From: Pseudomonadota bacterium
GTDB taxonomy: Bacteria > Pseudomonadota > Alphaproteobacteria > Rhizobiales > Devosiaceae
Direction of reading: 5' to 3'
Assembly: GCA_023436745.1 (NCBI GenBank)
Contig: JAEZHZ010000266.1
Location: 1-10,149, forward strand
Length of the DNA stretch: 10,149 bases
Positions 1 to 6,824 of this stretch are shown here, piece by piece. The notes beneath the pieces were generated by a model. The model was not told the origin of the DNA. It ran no database searches and was given only the letters and a program-made list of their open reading frames with translations. Every line of letters starts with the position of its first letter. The stretch's first letter is position 1. The position numbers and the translations under genes were made by a program.

Positions 1-430
1 GGTGAAACCCGATGCCGAACGGCATCGGCCGGCTGTCCCGGTTCTCGACCTCCGCCGTCACGATCACGGCCCTGCCGTCCACCCGGTGTTCGACCGACAG
101 GGTGAAGTCGAACGGATAGACCGTGCGGCTTGCCGCATCGCTCGTGAGGACGAAGTGGCAGGAACCCTCCTCCTGCTTTGCCAGCGCGAACATGCTCCGG
201 CGGGCAAACCCGTGCTGGTTCATGCCGTAGCGCCGGCCATCGATCGACACCTGGTCACCGGGGGCGCGGCCGACGATCGGGAACAGGATGGGCGATCGGC
301 CTGCCCAGAACCGGGGATCACCGGACCACAGCCAGTTGCGTCCGTCGGCCGTCACCAGTGACTGCATTTCCGCGCCGAGCGGCGAGACCGTCACTGTCAG
401 ATCGTCATTGCCGATGGTCACGACGTCCAT
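1..430 (-). CDS. Aldose 1-epimerase family protein (LacX-like), N-terminal part
   Basis: The first 143 residues of a galactose-mutarotase-like protein; the gene runs off the left edge. The family interconverts the anomers of free sugars or sugar phosphates with a beta-sandwich fold. Seen here: an early beta strand ending in SPLGAEMQSL (residues 16-25), WLWSGDPRFWAGRSPILFPIVG around 33-54, and GMNQHGFARR (69-78), whose His73 sits where LacX-like epimerases have a conserved active-site His. The later catalytic residues lie outside the window. ATG at 430 is chosen because TGAGGTGG just upstream serves as the ribosome binding site and contains the stop codon of the preceding DUF72 gene. A GTG two codons earlier is part of that Shine-Dalgarno and is less likely. 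The 7-nt gap points to one operon with possible translational coupling. The true substrate cannot be told. Confidence 0.85.
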   Translation of the reverse strand, partial: MDVVTIGNDDLTVTVSPLGAEMQSLVTADGRNWLWSGDPRFWAGRSPILFPIVGRAPGDQVSIDGRRYGMNQHGFARRSMFALAKQEEGSCHFVLTSDAASRTVYPFDFTLSVEHRVDGRAVIVTAEVENRDSRPMPFGIGFH

Positions 431-437
431 ATCCACC

Positions 438-1328
438 TCATTCCGTCGCCGGTGCCCATTCCACGCCGAGCCGCTGCATCAGGCCGCGTGCGTCACCCGG
501 CGCCATCAGCTTGTCGGTATTGTCGAAGAATACGAAAACGTCACGCGCCTCGCCATCTGCGGTCGGGGCAGTGACGAAACTGCCGTCCGTCGCCGCACCC
601 ACGGACCAGTTCCGCACCCGTTCGGCCCATATGTCGAGTTCGTCTTCGGTATAGCCGGAATTGTAGAGCTCGACCGAGCCGTGAAGGCGGCAATAGACGA
701 AATCCGCCGTGACATCCATCAGCAGGGGCCAATCCACCGTATCGGCGCACACCAGCGCCACGCGATAGCGCTGCAGCAGTTCGATGAAGGCGGGATCGCG
801 GAAGCTCTCGCTGCGGATTTCCATCGCGTGGCGGATCGGGCGCACCACACCGTCGCCGAAATCCGCCGGCGCCTTCAGGCGATGATCGTGCCGCCTTGCC
901 AGCGCCGCAGCTTCGGCGGTGTCCCGCGGCAACAGCCGGAAGAACGCCTCGATCCGCTCCCGGTTGAACCCGAACCGCTCGGGGAACTGCCACAGGATCG
1001 GCCCGAGCGTCGGTCCCATCGCCAGTGGCCCCGAGGCGAAGAAGTTCGCCAGCGGTGGCTCGGGATTGGTCAGCTTCAGCATATGCGTCAGGTAGCGTGG
1101 CCCCTTGACCGCGAACACGAAGCGCTCGGGCACTGCCTCGGCCCACTGCCGAAAGGCCTTGGGCGTCTGCATGCCATAGAACGTGCCATTGATCTCAAGG
1201 GCGTTGAACTGTGTCGCGGCGAAGGCCAGCTCGCGTTTCTGTGCCACGCCCTTTGGATAGAAGTTCCCCCGCCACGGCCGGTACGTCCACCCCGAAACCC
1301 CGATGCGGATATCGCCGTGATTGGTCAA
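438..1328 (-). CDS. DUF72 (YecE-like) domain protein
   Basis: A 296-aa protein covering the whole DUF72 family, a TIM-barrel-like fold of unknown biochemical role. Family hallmarks seen in order: IRIGVSGWTYRPWRGNFYP near the N-terminus, FNALEINGTFYG (about 41-52), FVFAVKGPRYLTH (about 71-83), LGPILWQFPERF (about 108-119), HAMEIRSESF, ALVCADTVDWP, and a C-terminal block YCRLHGSVELYNSGY followed by VFVFFDNTD. The start is TTG at 1328, preceded by GAGGGG at about 6 nt; no better start occurs before the family's conserved beginning. It is the first gene of a two-gene unit with the epimerase-like gene and is divergent from hrpB, with 96 nt between the two starts. Association with a sugar epimerase may hint at carbohydrate metabolism, but that is inference. 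Confidence 0.93.
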   Translation of the reverse strand: MTNHGDIRIGVSGWTYRPWRGNFYPKGVAQKRELAFAATQFNALEINGTFYGMQTPKAFRQWAEAVPERFVFAVKGPRYLTHMLKLTNPEPPLANFFASGPLAMGPTLGPILWQFPERFGFNRERIEAFFRLLPRDTAEAAALARRHDHRLKAPADFGDGVVRPIRHAMEIRSESFRDPAFIELLQRYRVALVCADTVDWPLLMDVTADFVYCRLHGSVELYNSGYTEDELDIWAERVRNWSVGAATDGSFVTAPTADGEARDVFVFFDNTDKLMAPGDARGLMQRLGVEWAPATE

Positions 1329-1424
1329 GCTCTGCCCCTCGTTGGTCCGCTGGTGAACACTGCCGCCCCCCGCCCCGTTGCGCGCCGCTTGCCCGGCATC
1401 CCACCAGCCGTTATCCCGACCATC

Positions 1425-3869
1425 ATGTCCCTGCCGCCGCTCCCCATCGACGACGCCTTGCCAGCCCTGCTCGAAGCCCTGGAGCAGCGCCCCGCCGCGG
1501 TCCTCGTTGCTCCGCCCGGCGCAGGCAAGACCACCCGCGTTCCCCTCGCCCTGCTCGAAGCCTCCTGGCGAGGGGATGGCCGCATCATCCTGCTCGAGCC
1601 GCGCCGGCTAGCCGCCCGTGCCGCAGCAGCGCAGATGGCGCGCCTTCTGGGTGAAGAGGTCGGCGGCACGGTCGGCTACCGCGTCCGCATGGATTCCCGC
1701 GTCTCGGCGAACACGCGCATCGAGGTCGTCACCGAAGGCGTGTTCACCCGCATGCTGCTCGATGACCCCGAACTGACCGGCACCGCCGCAGTGCTGTTCG
1801 ATGAGTTCCACGAGCGTAGCCTCGACGGCGACTTGGGCCTCGCACTGGCGCTTGATGCGACTGCCCTCCGGCCCGATCTCAGGCTGCTGGTCATGTCCGC
1901 CACCATCGACGGGGCCCGCGTGGCCAGCCTCTTGGACGACGCTCCCGTCATCACGAGCGAGGGGCGCGCCTTTCCGGTGGAAACACTCTACACCGAGCCC
2001 GATCCGCTCCAGCGCCTCGAGGATCAGGTCACCACCGCAACGCTCGCGGCGCTTCGCACCCATCCCGGCTCCGCCCTCGTGTTCCTCCCCGGCCAGGGAG
2101 AAATCACCCGCACTGCCGAGCGCCTCGCGGGGCGCCTGCCGGCCGATACCGACCTCGCCCCGCTCTACGGCCAGCTCAGCCCTGCCGAGCAGGACCGCGC
2201 CATCCGACCCGCCGCCCCGGGCCGCCGCAAGGTCGTGCTCGCCACTTCGATCGCCGAGACCTCCCTCACCATCGAGGGCGTGCGCATCGTCATCGACTCC
2301 GGCTTCCGCCGCGTACCGGTCTACGAGCCGGCCACCGGCCTCTCGACCCTCGAAACCCGACGTGTCTCCCGCGCCGGGGCCGACCAGCGCCGCGGCCGCG
2401 CCGGCCGCACCGAGCCCGGCGTTGCGATCCGCCTCTGGAACGAGGGCCAGACCGCGGCGCTGGTGCCCTACGATACGCCGGAGATTCTCGCCGCTGACCT
2501 TGCAGGGCTCGCACTCGACCTCGCCGCCTGGGGCGTCACCGATCCGGATCAACTGCGCTTTCTCGATCCCCCGCCCGCACCCGCGTGGGCCGAGGCCACC
2601 GCCCTGTTGCAGCGCCTCGATGCGCTCGATGAAGAGGGCCGCATCACCGCGATGGGTCGCCGGCTCGCTCGACTGCCCCTTCACCCGCGGCTCGCGCACA
2701 TGGTCGTTGCCGGCGCTGCCGATGGCGATGCGCGCACCGCCGCAGAACTTGCCGTCCTCGTCACCGAACGCGGCCTCGGCGGCAATTCGACGGACCTTGC
2801 TCACCGGCTCGATGGTTTCCGTCGCGACCGCGCGCGGCGCGCCGACGACGCTCGCAACCTCGCCCGGCGCTGGGCGCGCTCAGTCGGTGGCGCCGAGGGC
2901 GATCCGCTGTCACCGGGACGCCATCTCGCCCGCGCCTTCCCCGATCGCGTCGCCCAGGCAGCCGGGGCGCGGGGCCGGTTCCGCCTCGCCAACGGTCGCC
3001 AGGCCGCCGTCGAGGAGACGGATGCCCTTGCCCGCGAGCCCTTCCTCGTCGTCACCGAAATCACCGGCAGCGCCGCCACGGCGCGTATCCGGGGCGCGGC
3101 GGCGCTCGATGCGGTCGAGCTTGAAGAGCTCTTCGCCCACCGCATCGAGGCTGACATCCGCCTTGCTTTCGATGCTGCCTCCGGCAGTGTTCGCGCCCGC
3201 CGCCTTCGCCGCCTCGATGCGCTGGTGCTTGCGGACGAGCCCGTTGCCATTCCCGATCCCGAGGCCGCGAGCCGCCTCCTCGCACAGGCTGCCGCCGAAC
3301 GGGTCGCCGCGCTCCCGTGGAGCCGTGACCAGCTGGCGCTGCGAGGACGGTCCAGCTTTCTGCGCGGACATCTCGGCGACAGCTGGCCGGACCTGTCGGA
3401 CGCCGCTCTCGCGCGCTCGCCGGATTGGCTCGCCCCCTATGTCAGCGGCCTCACCCGTCTCGGCGACATCACCGCCGCCCATCTCGGCAACGCCCTCGAC
3501 GGGCTCATCCCCTACCCGCAGCGTCAGGAGATGGAGCGGCTCCTGCCGAGCCACTTCACGGCCCCCTCCGGCAGCCACGTTCCCATCGACTATGCCGCCG
3601 AGAACGGCCCGACGCTCGAGATCCGGGTGCAGGAACTGTTCGGCCTCGACCGCCACCCATCCGTGGCTGGCGGCAAGGTGCCGCTGCTCGTCGTGCTGCT
3701 GTCACCCGCCCATCGGCCGATCCAGACTACGCGCGACCTGCCCGGCTTCTGGCGCGGCTCGTGGCGCGACGTTGCTCGCGACCTCAAGGGGCGCTATCCG
3801 CGCCACCCCTGGCCGGACGATCCCCTCGCCGCCCCGCCGACCAATCGCGCCAAGCCGCGCGGCACATAG
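1425..3869 (+). CDS. hrpB: ATP-dependent helicase HrpB
   Basis: An 814-aa DExH-box (DEAH/RHA group, superfamily 2) helicase, full length for HrpB (about 800-850 aa). Motif I APPGAGKTT at 29-37 (Lys35), motif II DEFH at 126-129, motif III SAT at 158-160, motif V-like ATSIAETSLT at 273-282 and motif VI QRRGRAGR at 321-328. The HA2-like region follows, then the HrpB-specific C-terminus ending in RYPRHPWPDDP and PTNRAKPRG. The family is assumed to remodel RNA; its exact role is poorly defined in most bacteria. The reading frame stays open upstream to about 288, but that stretch is antisense to the DUF72 gene. ATG at 1425 gives MSLPPLPID, which matches where HrpB proteins begin. There is no clear Shine-Dalgarno before it. 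The gene converges on msrB. Confidence 0.96.
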   Translation: MSLPPLPIDDALPALLEALEQRPAAVLVAPPGAGKTTRVPLALLEASWRGDGRIILLEPRRLAARAAAAQMARLLGEEVGGTVGYRVRMDSRVSANTRIEVVTEGVFTRMLLDDPELTGTAAVLFDEFHERSLDGDLGLALALDATALRPDLRLLVMSATIDGARVASLLDDAPVITSEGRAFPVETLYTEPDPLQRLEDQVTTATLAALRTHPGSALVFLPGQGEITRTAERLAGRLPADTDLAPLYGQLSPAEQDRAIRPAAPGRRKVVLATSIAETSLTIEGVRIVIDSGFRRVPVYEPATGLSTLETRRVSRAGADQRRGRAGRTEPGVAIRLWNEGQTAALVPYDTPEILAADLAGLALDLAAWGVTDPDQLRFLDPPPAPAWAEATALLQRLDALDEEGRITAMGRRLARLPLHPRLAHMVVAGAADGDARTAAELAVLVTERGLGGNSTDLAHRLDGFRRDRARRADDARNLARRWARSVGGAEGDPLSPGRHLARAFPDRVAQAAGARGRFRLANGRQAAVEETDALAREPFLVVTEITGSAATARIRGAAALDAVELEELFAHRIEADIRLAFDAASGSVRARRLRRLDALVLADEPVAIPDPEAASRLLAQAAAERVAALPWSRDQLALRGRSSFLRGHLGDSWPDLSDAALARSPDWLAPYVSGLTRLGDITAAHLGNALDGLIPYPQRQEMERLLPSHFTAPSGSHVPIDYAAENGPTLEIRVQELFGLDRHPSVAGGKVPLLVVLLSPAHRPIQTTRDLPGFWRGSWRDVARDLKGRYPRHPWPDDPLAAPPTNRAKPRGT

Positions 3870-3878
3870 CGAGGAAGC

Positions 3879-3904
3879 AGGCCCCGAACCTTGGTCCGGG
3901 GCCT
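3879..3904. terminator. Hairpin between convergent hrpB and msrB
   Basis: AGGCCCCG (3879-3886) and CGGGGCCT (3897-3904) form a perfect 8-bp GC-rich stem with a 10-nt loop. It lies 9 nt after the hrpB stop and 5 nt before the end of msrB, so it could end transcription from both sides. Neither side has a good T-run, so it may stabilise 3' ends or act with Rho rather than terminate by itself. Confidence 0.6.
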
Positions 3905-3909
3905 TGATC

Positions 3910-4314
3910 TCACTCGGCAGGCTGGAAGTTCAGCGCCACGCCGTTGATGCAGTAGCGCAGCCCCGTCGGCGGGGGACCATCGGGGAACACGTGGCCTAGA
4001 TGGCTACCGCAGGTGGCGCAGTGCACCTCGGTGCGCACCATTCCATAGGAGCGGTCGGTCTCGGTCTCCACCGCCCCTGGCAGCGGGTCGTTGAAGCTCG
4101 GCCAGCCGGTGCCGCTCTCGAACTTCAGCGTCGACTGAAACAGCGGCGTGTCGCAGCCGGCGCAGGTGAACGAACCCTGCCGCGTCTCGTGCAGCAGTGC
4201 GCAGGAGCCGGGCCGCTCCGTACCGTGCTCGCGCATGATGTGGTACTGTTCGGGGGTCAGCCGGGCCCGCCATTCTGCGTCGGTGCGGGTCACGGGATAA
4301 GTATGGGCATCCAC
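3910..4314 (-). CDS. msrB: Peptide-methionine (R)-S-oxide reductase MsrB
   Basis: A 134-aa enzyme that reduces the R epimer of methionine sulfoxide in proteins, a cytoplasmic oxidative-damage repair step fed by thioredoxin. Seen: zinc-binding CxxC pairs C51/C54 (CAGC) and C99/C102 (CATC), the GTGWPSF block at 68-74, HLGHVFPDG at 105-113 and catalytic Cys122 in RYCING. The usual resolving cysteine of the GCGWPSF type is replaced by Thr69; Cys38 (PGSCALLH) is the only other non-zinc, non-catalytic cysteine and may resolve instead (inference). The start is GTG at 4314, giving the family N-terminus; AAGGAG lies 7 nt upstream. It is single-gene in layout, divergent from the PPOX-like gene and convergent with hrpB. 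Confidence 0.96.
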   Translation of the reverse strand: MDAHTYPVTRTDAEWRARLTPEQYHIMREHGTERPGSCALLHETRQGSFTCAGCDTPLFQSTLKFESGTGWPSFNDPLPGAVETETDRSYGMVRTEVHCATCGSHLGHVFPDGPPPTGLRYCINGVALNFQPAE

Positions 4315-4349
4315 GGCGTCACTCCTTTGTCGGGCTGTCTTTGTGCCAT

Positions 4350-4378
4350 GATATAGGCTTTGCTGCGCCCAGTCCCAA
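4350..4378 (-). promoter_or_regulatory. Candidate sigma-70 promoter of msrB
   Basis: On the minus strand TTGGGA (4378-4373) and TATATC (4355-4350) are separated by 17 nt, each matching 4 of 6 consensus bases. Transcription would begin near 4343, about 29 nt before the msrB GTG. Seen by eye only. Confidence 0.45.
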
Positions 4379-4406
4379 CCAGTGCCTTCTCACGTCAGGC
4401 GGAACG

Positions 4407-5021
4407 ATGACCACTGTGACTACGCTCGAAGCGCTGGAAGCGCTCTACCAGCCCGCACCCGCCCCGGCCTCGACCGCCAAGGTGACGGACCGGCTCACCC
4501 CCGAATACCGGCGCCTGATCGAACTCAGCCCCTTCGTAACCCTCGCCACCGTCGGCCCCGAGGGGCGCGACTGTTCCCCGCGCGGGGATCGCGGCGGGGT
4601 GGTGCGCATTGCGGACGACCGCACCCTGCTGCTGCCCGACCGGCGTGGTAACAACCGCATCGATTCCCTGCGCAACCTCATCCGCGATCCACGCTGCGCG
4701 CTCCTGTTCCTGCTGCCCGGCTCGGGCACCACGCTGCGCCTCAACGGCCGCGCGACCATCAGCATCGATCCCGACCTGCTCGACAGCTTCGCCGTCGAGG
4801 AAAAGCGCCCCCGCTCCGTCGTCGTGATCGCCATCGAGGAAGTGTACTTCCAGTGCGCCCGCGCCATCATTCGCTCCGAGCTCTGGAACCCGGCGCGCCA
4901 CATTCCCACTGCTGATCTACCCACTCCGGGGGATATCCTCGCGGGAATCACCGCCGGAGAAGTCGGCGGCCGCGCCTATGACGAGGCCTGGCCAGAGCGT
5001 GCCCGCCAGACCATGTGGTAG
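4407..5021 (+). CDS. Pyridoxamine 5'-phosphate oxidase-like FMN-binding protein (DR2398-type)
   Basis: A 204-aa split-barrel flavoprotein-like protein of the PPOX_FMN_DR2398-type group. Typical blocks are LTPEYRRLIELSPFVTLATVG (30-50), DCSPRGDRGGVVRI (55-68), LLLPDRRGNNRIDSLRNLI (74-92), FLLPGSGTTLRLNGRA (101-116) and YFQCARAIIRSELW (147-160). The group resembles pyridoxamine phosphate oxidases, but physiological substrates are mostly unknown, so a specific reaction should not be assigned. The frame is open to 4341, but ATG 4407 is preferred: AGGCGGA lies a few bases before it and the residues further up do not look coding. It is divergent from msrB across 92 nt. The downstream gap contains hairpins before the next gene on the same strand. 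Confidence 0.92.
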   Translation: MTTVTTLEALEALYQPAPAPASTAKVTDRLTPEYRRLIELSPFVTLATVGPEGRDCSPRGDRGGVVRIADDRTLLLPDRRGNNRIDSLRNLIRDPRCALLFLLPGSGTTLRLNGRATISIDPDLLDSFAVEEKRPRSVVVIAIEEVYFQCARAIIRSELWNPARHIPTADLPTPGDILAGITAGEVGGRAYDEAWPERARQTMW

Positions 5022-5064
5022 CCGCGGCAATGATCTTACCACGGCCTGCCATGCACGGCTTTTG

Positions 5065-5199
5065 CGGCTGTGCAGCCGGTCATGGTCAGGAAATTCGAAC
5101 TCCGGTCGCATCTTGACAGCGATCCGGCAGCAAACCAGATCGATCATGCTCAACCCGAACATCGGGTTGCGCGTTTGTCCGGGCGCACCTGCTGCGCCC
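5065..5199 (+). other. Three short hairpins in the 207-nt gap 5022-5228
   Basis: This gap holds three inverted repeats: CGGCTG/CAGCCG at 5065-5078; CAACCCGA/TCGGGTTG at 5151-5169 (8-bp stem, 3-nt loop); and GGGCGCA/TGCGCCC at 5181-5199 (7-bp stem, 5-nt loop). The first may end the PPOX-like transcript. The other two lie 30-80 nt before the next ATG, after a TTGACA box at 5113-5118, and could form a structured leader. No good -10 was found for that box. Confidence 0.4.
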
Positions 5200-5228
5200 G
5201 TCATTTATGTTGCTCAACGAGGATATAG

Positions 5229-5543
5229 ATGAGGACGGACACCTGGTTCGAAGACCTGGACATCCTGGACGCCGAGGACGGCGTCACCCGCGCCGATCTG
5301 ATCGGCTACTACCATCCCCGCGAGATCGTCGCCGACATGAGCCTGACCGTCCGGCGGCGGCGCGAACTCGTGTCCTTCTGGCTGTCAGATTTCAATGCGG
5401 TGCGCGGGGCGCCTGGACTCCGCCGCTCCGGCGCAGGCGTCACCGCCACTGTCGATGATCTGCGTGCCGCTCTGGCAGACCTCGACGCGATGGCCGACTT
5501 CGTGCCGCCGGACGGCAGCACCTCCTCCCGCCTCGGCACCTGA
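5229..5543 (+). CDS. Small conserved alphaproteobacterial protein of unknown function
   Basis: A 104-aa soluble protein. The central stretch, YYHPREIVADMSLTVRRRRE then LVSFWLSDFNAVRGAPGLRR (about 27-66) and a closing VDDLRAALADLDAM, resembles a family of short proteins common in rhizobia. As I recall them, these read roughly FxHPxEVxxDxxLTxxEKRxILASWASDARAVExAPxLRxL with a xVDDILxALxxLD end. That family has no established function; this assignment is from memory of the pattern. The copy is divergent (FWLSDFNAV in place of SWASDARAV). ATG 5229 has CGAGGA 5 nt upstream. No transmembrane segment or signal peptide is visible. It converges with the broken FMN reductase gene. Confidence 0.75.
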   Translation: MRTDTWFEDLDILDAEDGVTRADLIGYYHPREIVADMSLTVRRRRELVSFWLSDFNAVRGAPGLRRSGAGVTATVDDLRAALADLDAMADFVPPDGSTSSRLGT

Positions 5544-5559
5544 GCCGCGCGAGGGAACA

Positions 5560-5585
5560 GCCACCCGCCGTGCCAGGCGGGTGGC
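5560..5585. terminator. Strong hairpin between convergent genes
   Basis: GCCACCCGCC (5560-5569) and GGCGGGTGGC (5576-5585) form a perfect 10-bp stem with a 6-nt loop, placed 16 nt after the 5229-5543 gene and 6 nt before the end of the reductase pseudogene. No T-run follows on either strand. It probably marks the 3' end of both transcripts. Confidence 0.65.
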
Positions 5586-5591
5586 GAATGA

Positions 5592-6188
5592 TCAGGCCGC
5601 CGAACGCTGGTCCGTCGCTTCCCGCCCGGCCTTCAGCGTCGCCGCATACCAGCTGAGATCGTCGAACATCGCCGCCACCGCCGGCGCCAGGTAAGGGTAG
5701 TCCTCGAACGTCTTCCCCTCGCGGGCCAGCCCGACGAAGGGCTCCATGTTGATGTGGACGGCGCTCTTGAGCGGCACCATGCCGAGTTCCACCGCCACCA
5801 GCCGCAACTGCTCCACCGCCCGCGCGCCGCCCACCGAGCCGTAGCCCACGAATGCCGCCGGCTTGCGCGCCGGCTCCTGGTAGATGTGGTCCAGTGCATT
5901 CTTCAACACCGCAGTGGGCCCATGATTGTACTCGGCGCTGACGAACACATAGCCGTCGAGCGACGCCATTTTCGCCGCCCACGCCCTGACTCCGCTGGTG
6001 TCCAGCTCGGCGAAACGCGGCGAGGTCGGAGTTTCGTAGAACGGCAGCGGATAGTCTCAAACATCGACCACCTCCGCGACCATGGCGCCACGCCCCGCCG
6101 CGAGTTCGCTGATCCACTGCGCGACGCGCTCGCCGAAGCGGCCGTCCCGCGTGCTGGAGATGATGATGCCGATGGAGTGGGCTGACAT
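5592..6188 (-). pseudogene. NADPH-dependent FMN reductase-like gene with an in-frame TGA
   Basis: A flavodoxin-like NAD(P)H:FMN or quinone reductase gene of 199 codons including the final stop, the usual family length, interrupted at codon 44 by TGA (6059-6057). Before the stop is the FMN-phosphate loop GIIISSTRDGR (7-17) and AEVVDV; directly after it the same frame continues as DYPLPFYETP, then FVSAEYNHGPTAVLKNALD (about 82-100) and GYGSVGGARAVEQLR. Both halves are in frame, so this is a single-base nonsense change, most simply CGA (Arg) to TGA. ATG 6188 has AAGG upstream. Re-start at ATG 5969 would give a 125-aa piece lacking the phosphate loop, unlikely to bind FMN normally. Divergent from an HxlR regulator that probably controls it. 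A sequencing error is the main alternative. Confidence 0.85.
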
Positions 6189-6227
6189 GGAAATGCACCT
6201 TGCGCTTGATTGGAAACAAATAGAGAC

Positions 6228-6257
6228 TTGGTTACAACCTGTAACTCACTCTATGAT
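6228..6257 (+). promoter_or_regulatory. Candidate promoter of the HxlR-family gene
   Basis: TTGGTT (6228-6233) and TATGAT (6252-6257) are separated by 18 nt; the -10 box matches 5 of 6 consensus bases. The start would be near 6264, leaving about 49 nt before the ATG at 6313. The operator-like palindrome overlaps the -35 and fills the front of the spacer. Confidence 0.5.
6231..6245. promoter_or_regulatory. Candidate HxlR operator: GTTACA-N3-TGTAAC palindrome
   Basis: A perfect inverted repeat, GTTACA ACC TGTAAC, in the 124-nt region between the divergent reductase and regulator genes. HxlR-type regulators are winged-helix dimers that usually bind short palindromes in such divergent promoters. 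Its place over the regulator's -35/spacer fits autorepression. On the opposite strand it overlaps a possible TTGTAA -35 box for the reductase. Binding is inferred, not shown. Confidence 0.55.
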
Positions 6258-6312
6258 CGTGCCTGCCGATCAGCGGCACAAGACGGCACTATTTTCTCAC
6301 CGGAGGCACCCG

Positions 6313-6699
6313 ATGGAGATCACGGTCACCCACACGAAACCTGAAGCCATAGCCTGCCGCGGCTATGTCGGGTCCATCAACGAGACCCTGTCGGTCATGG
6401 GGAGCAAGTGGGCGGTCTTCGTCATCGTCGCTCTGGTCGCCGGCCCCCGCCGCTTCTCCGACCTCAAGCGGGAGATACCCGGCGTATCGCAGAAGATGCT
6501 GACGCAGACCCTGCGTGATCTCGAGCGCGACGGCCTGGTGCAGCGCCACGTCACCCCCATCATCCCGCCCCGCGTCGATTATCAACTAACAGCGATGGGC
6601 GAGGAGATCTGCGCTCCCATACAGGCGATCGCCATCTGGGCCGACCGCAACAATGCGCGGGTGGCAGAGGCCCGGAAGCGGTTCGACGGAATCAACTGA
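6313..6699 (+). CDS. HxlR-family winged helix-turn-helix regulator
   Basis: A 128-aa DNA-binding protein. Family pattern: LSVMGSKWAVFVIVALVAGPRRFSDL (26-51), PGVSQKMLTQTLRDLERDGLV (56-76, containing the recognition helix) and the wing IIPPRVDYQLTAMG. HxlR proteins such as YodB or HypR often sense quinones, aldehydes or disulfide stress through an N-terminal cysteine and control an adjacent oxidoreductase. Here Cys15 (IACRGY) is N-terminal but 18 residues before the Trp of GSKW, a few residues farther than in YodB, so redox sensing is plausible and unproven. ATG 6313 has CGGAGG 6 nt upstream; the frame is open further up but runs antisense into the reductase gene. Its divergent partner is broken by a stop codon, so the regulator may now have lost its main target. 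Confidence 0.92.
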   Translation: MEITVTHTKPEAIACRGYVGSINETLSVMGSKWAVFVIVALVAGPRRFSDLKREIPGVSQKMLTQTLRDLERDGLVQRHVTPIIPPRVDYQLTAMGEEICAPIQAIAIWADRNNARVAEARKRFDGIN

Positions 6700-6762
6700 C
6701 GTCTCGGCATCTCACCACATGGTGCGTTGCGCTCGGACGCGGGATACCCTATGCACTGGCTG

Positions 6763-6787
6763 CCGGTTGATCTCGCCGATCAACTGG
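6763..6787 (+). other. 10-bp hairpin downstream of the HxlR gene
   Basis: CCGGTTGATC and GATCAACTGG pair with one G-U wobble around a 5-nt loop (6773-6777). It precedes a second hairpin by 3 nt. It could be part of the 3' untranslated region or of a small RNA; there is no T-run directly after it. Confidence 0.35.
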
Positions 6788-6790
6788 CTT

Positions 6791-6824
6791 GGCCCAGCCT
6801 GAGATTCCACCTCCTGGCTGGGCC
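6791..6824 (+). terminator. Candidate terminator of the HxlR gene
   Basis: GGCCCAGCC (6791-6799) and GGCTGGGCC (6816-6824) form a perfect 9-bp stem with a 16-nt loop, followed by the moderately T-rich TTCCTGTTTC. It is 91 nt after the regulator's stop. The long loop and interrupted T-run make it a weak intrinsic terminator. Confidence 0.45.

Noticed and set aside
288..1424. Upstream in-frame extension of the hrpB reading frame by 379 codons
   Set aside because: It is antisense to the full DUF72 gene, lacks helicase-family sequence, and HrpB proteins begin at the MSLPPLPID-like position; the openness is due to high GC.
1608..2804. 398-codon antisense open frame within hrpB
   Set aside because: Gly/Glu/Ala-rich shadow of a high-GC gene; no recognisable domain.
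1801..3999. 732-codon open frame overlapping hrpB on the same strand
   Set aside because: Ser/Pro/Arg-rich low-complexity translation with no motifs, a frame shadow of hrpB.
4978..5232. 84-codon plus-strand frame between the PPOX-like gene and the 104-aa gene
   Set aside because: Overlaps the PPOX-like C-terminus and the hairpins, with no Shine-Dalgarno or family features.
5592..6188. TGA at codon 44 read as selenocysteine or tryptophan
   Set aside because: The family has no conserved Cys or Trp at this site, no SECIS-like stem was evident just downstream, and TGA ends several other genes here.
5440..6219. 259-codon minus-strand frame over the reductase gene
   Set aside because: Wrong frame relative to the conserved flavodoxin motifs; the true gene is in the frame with the TGA at 6059-6057.
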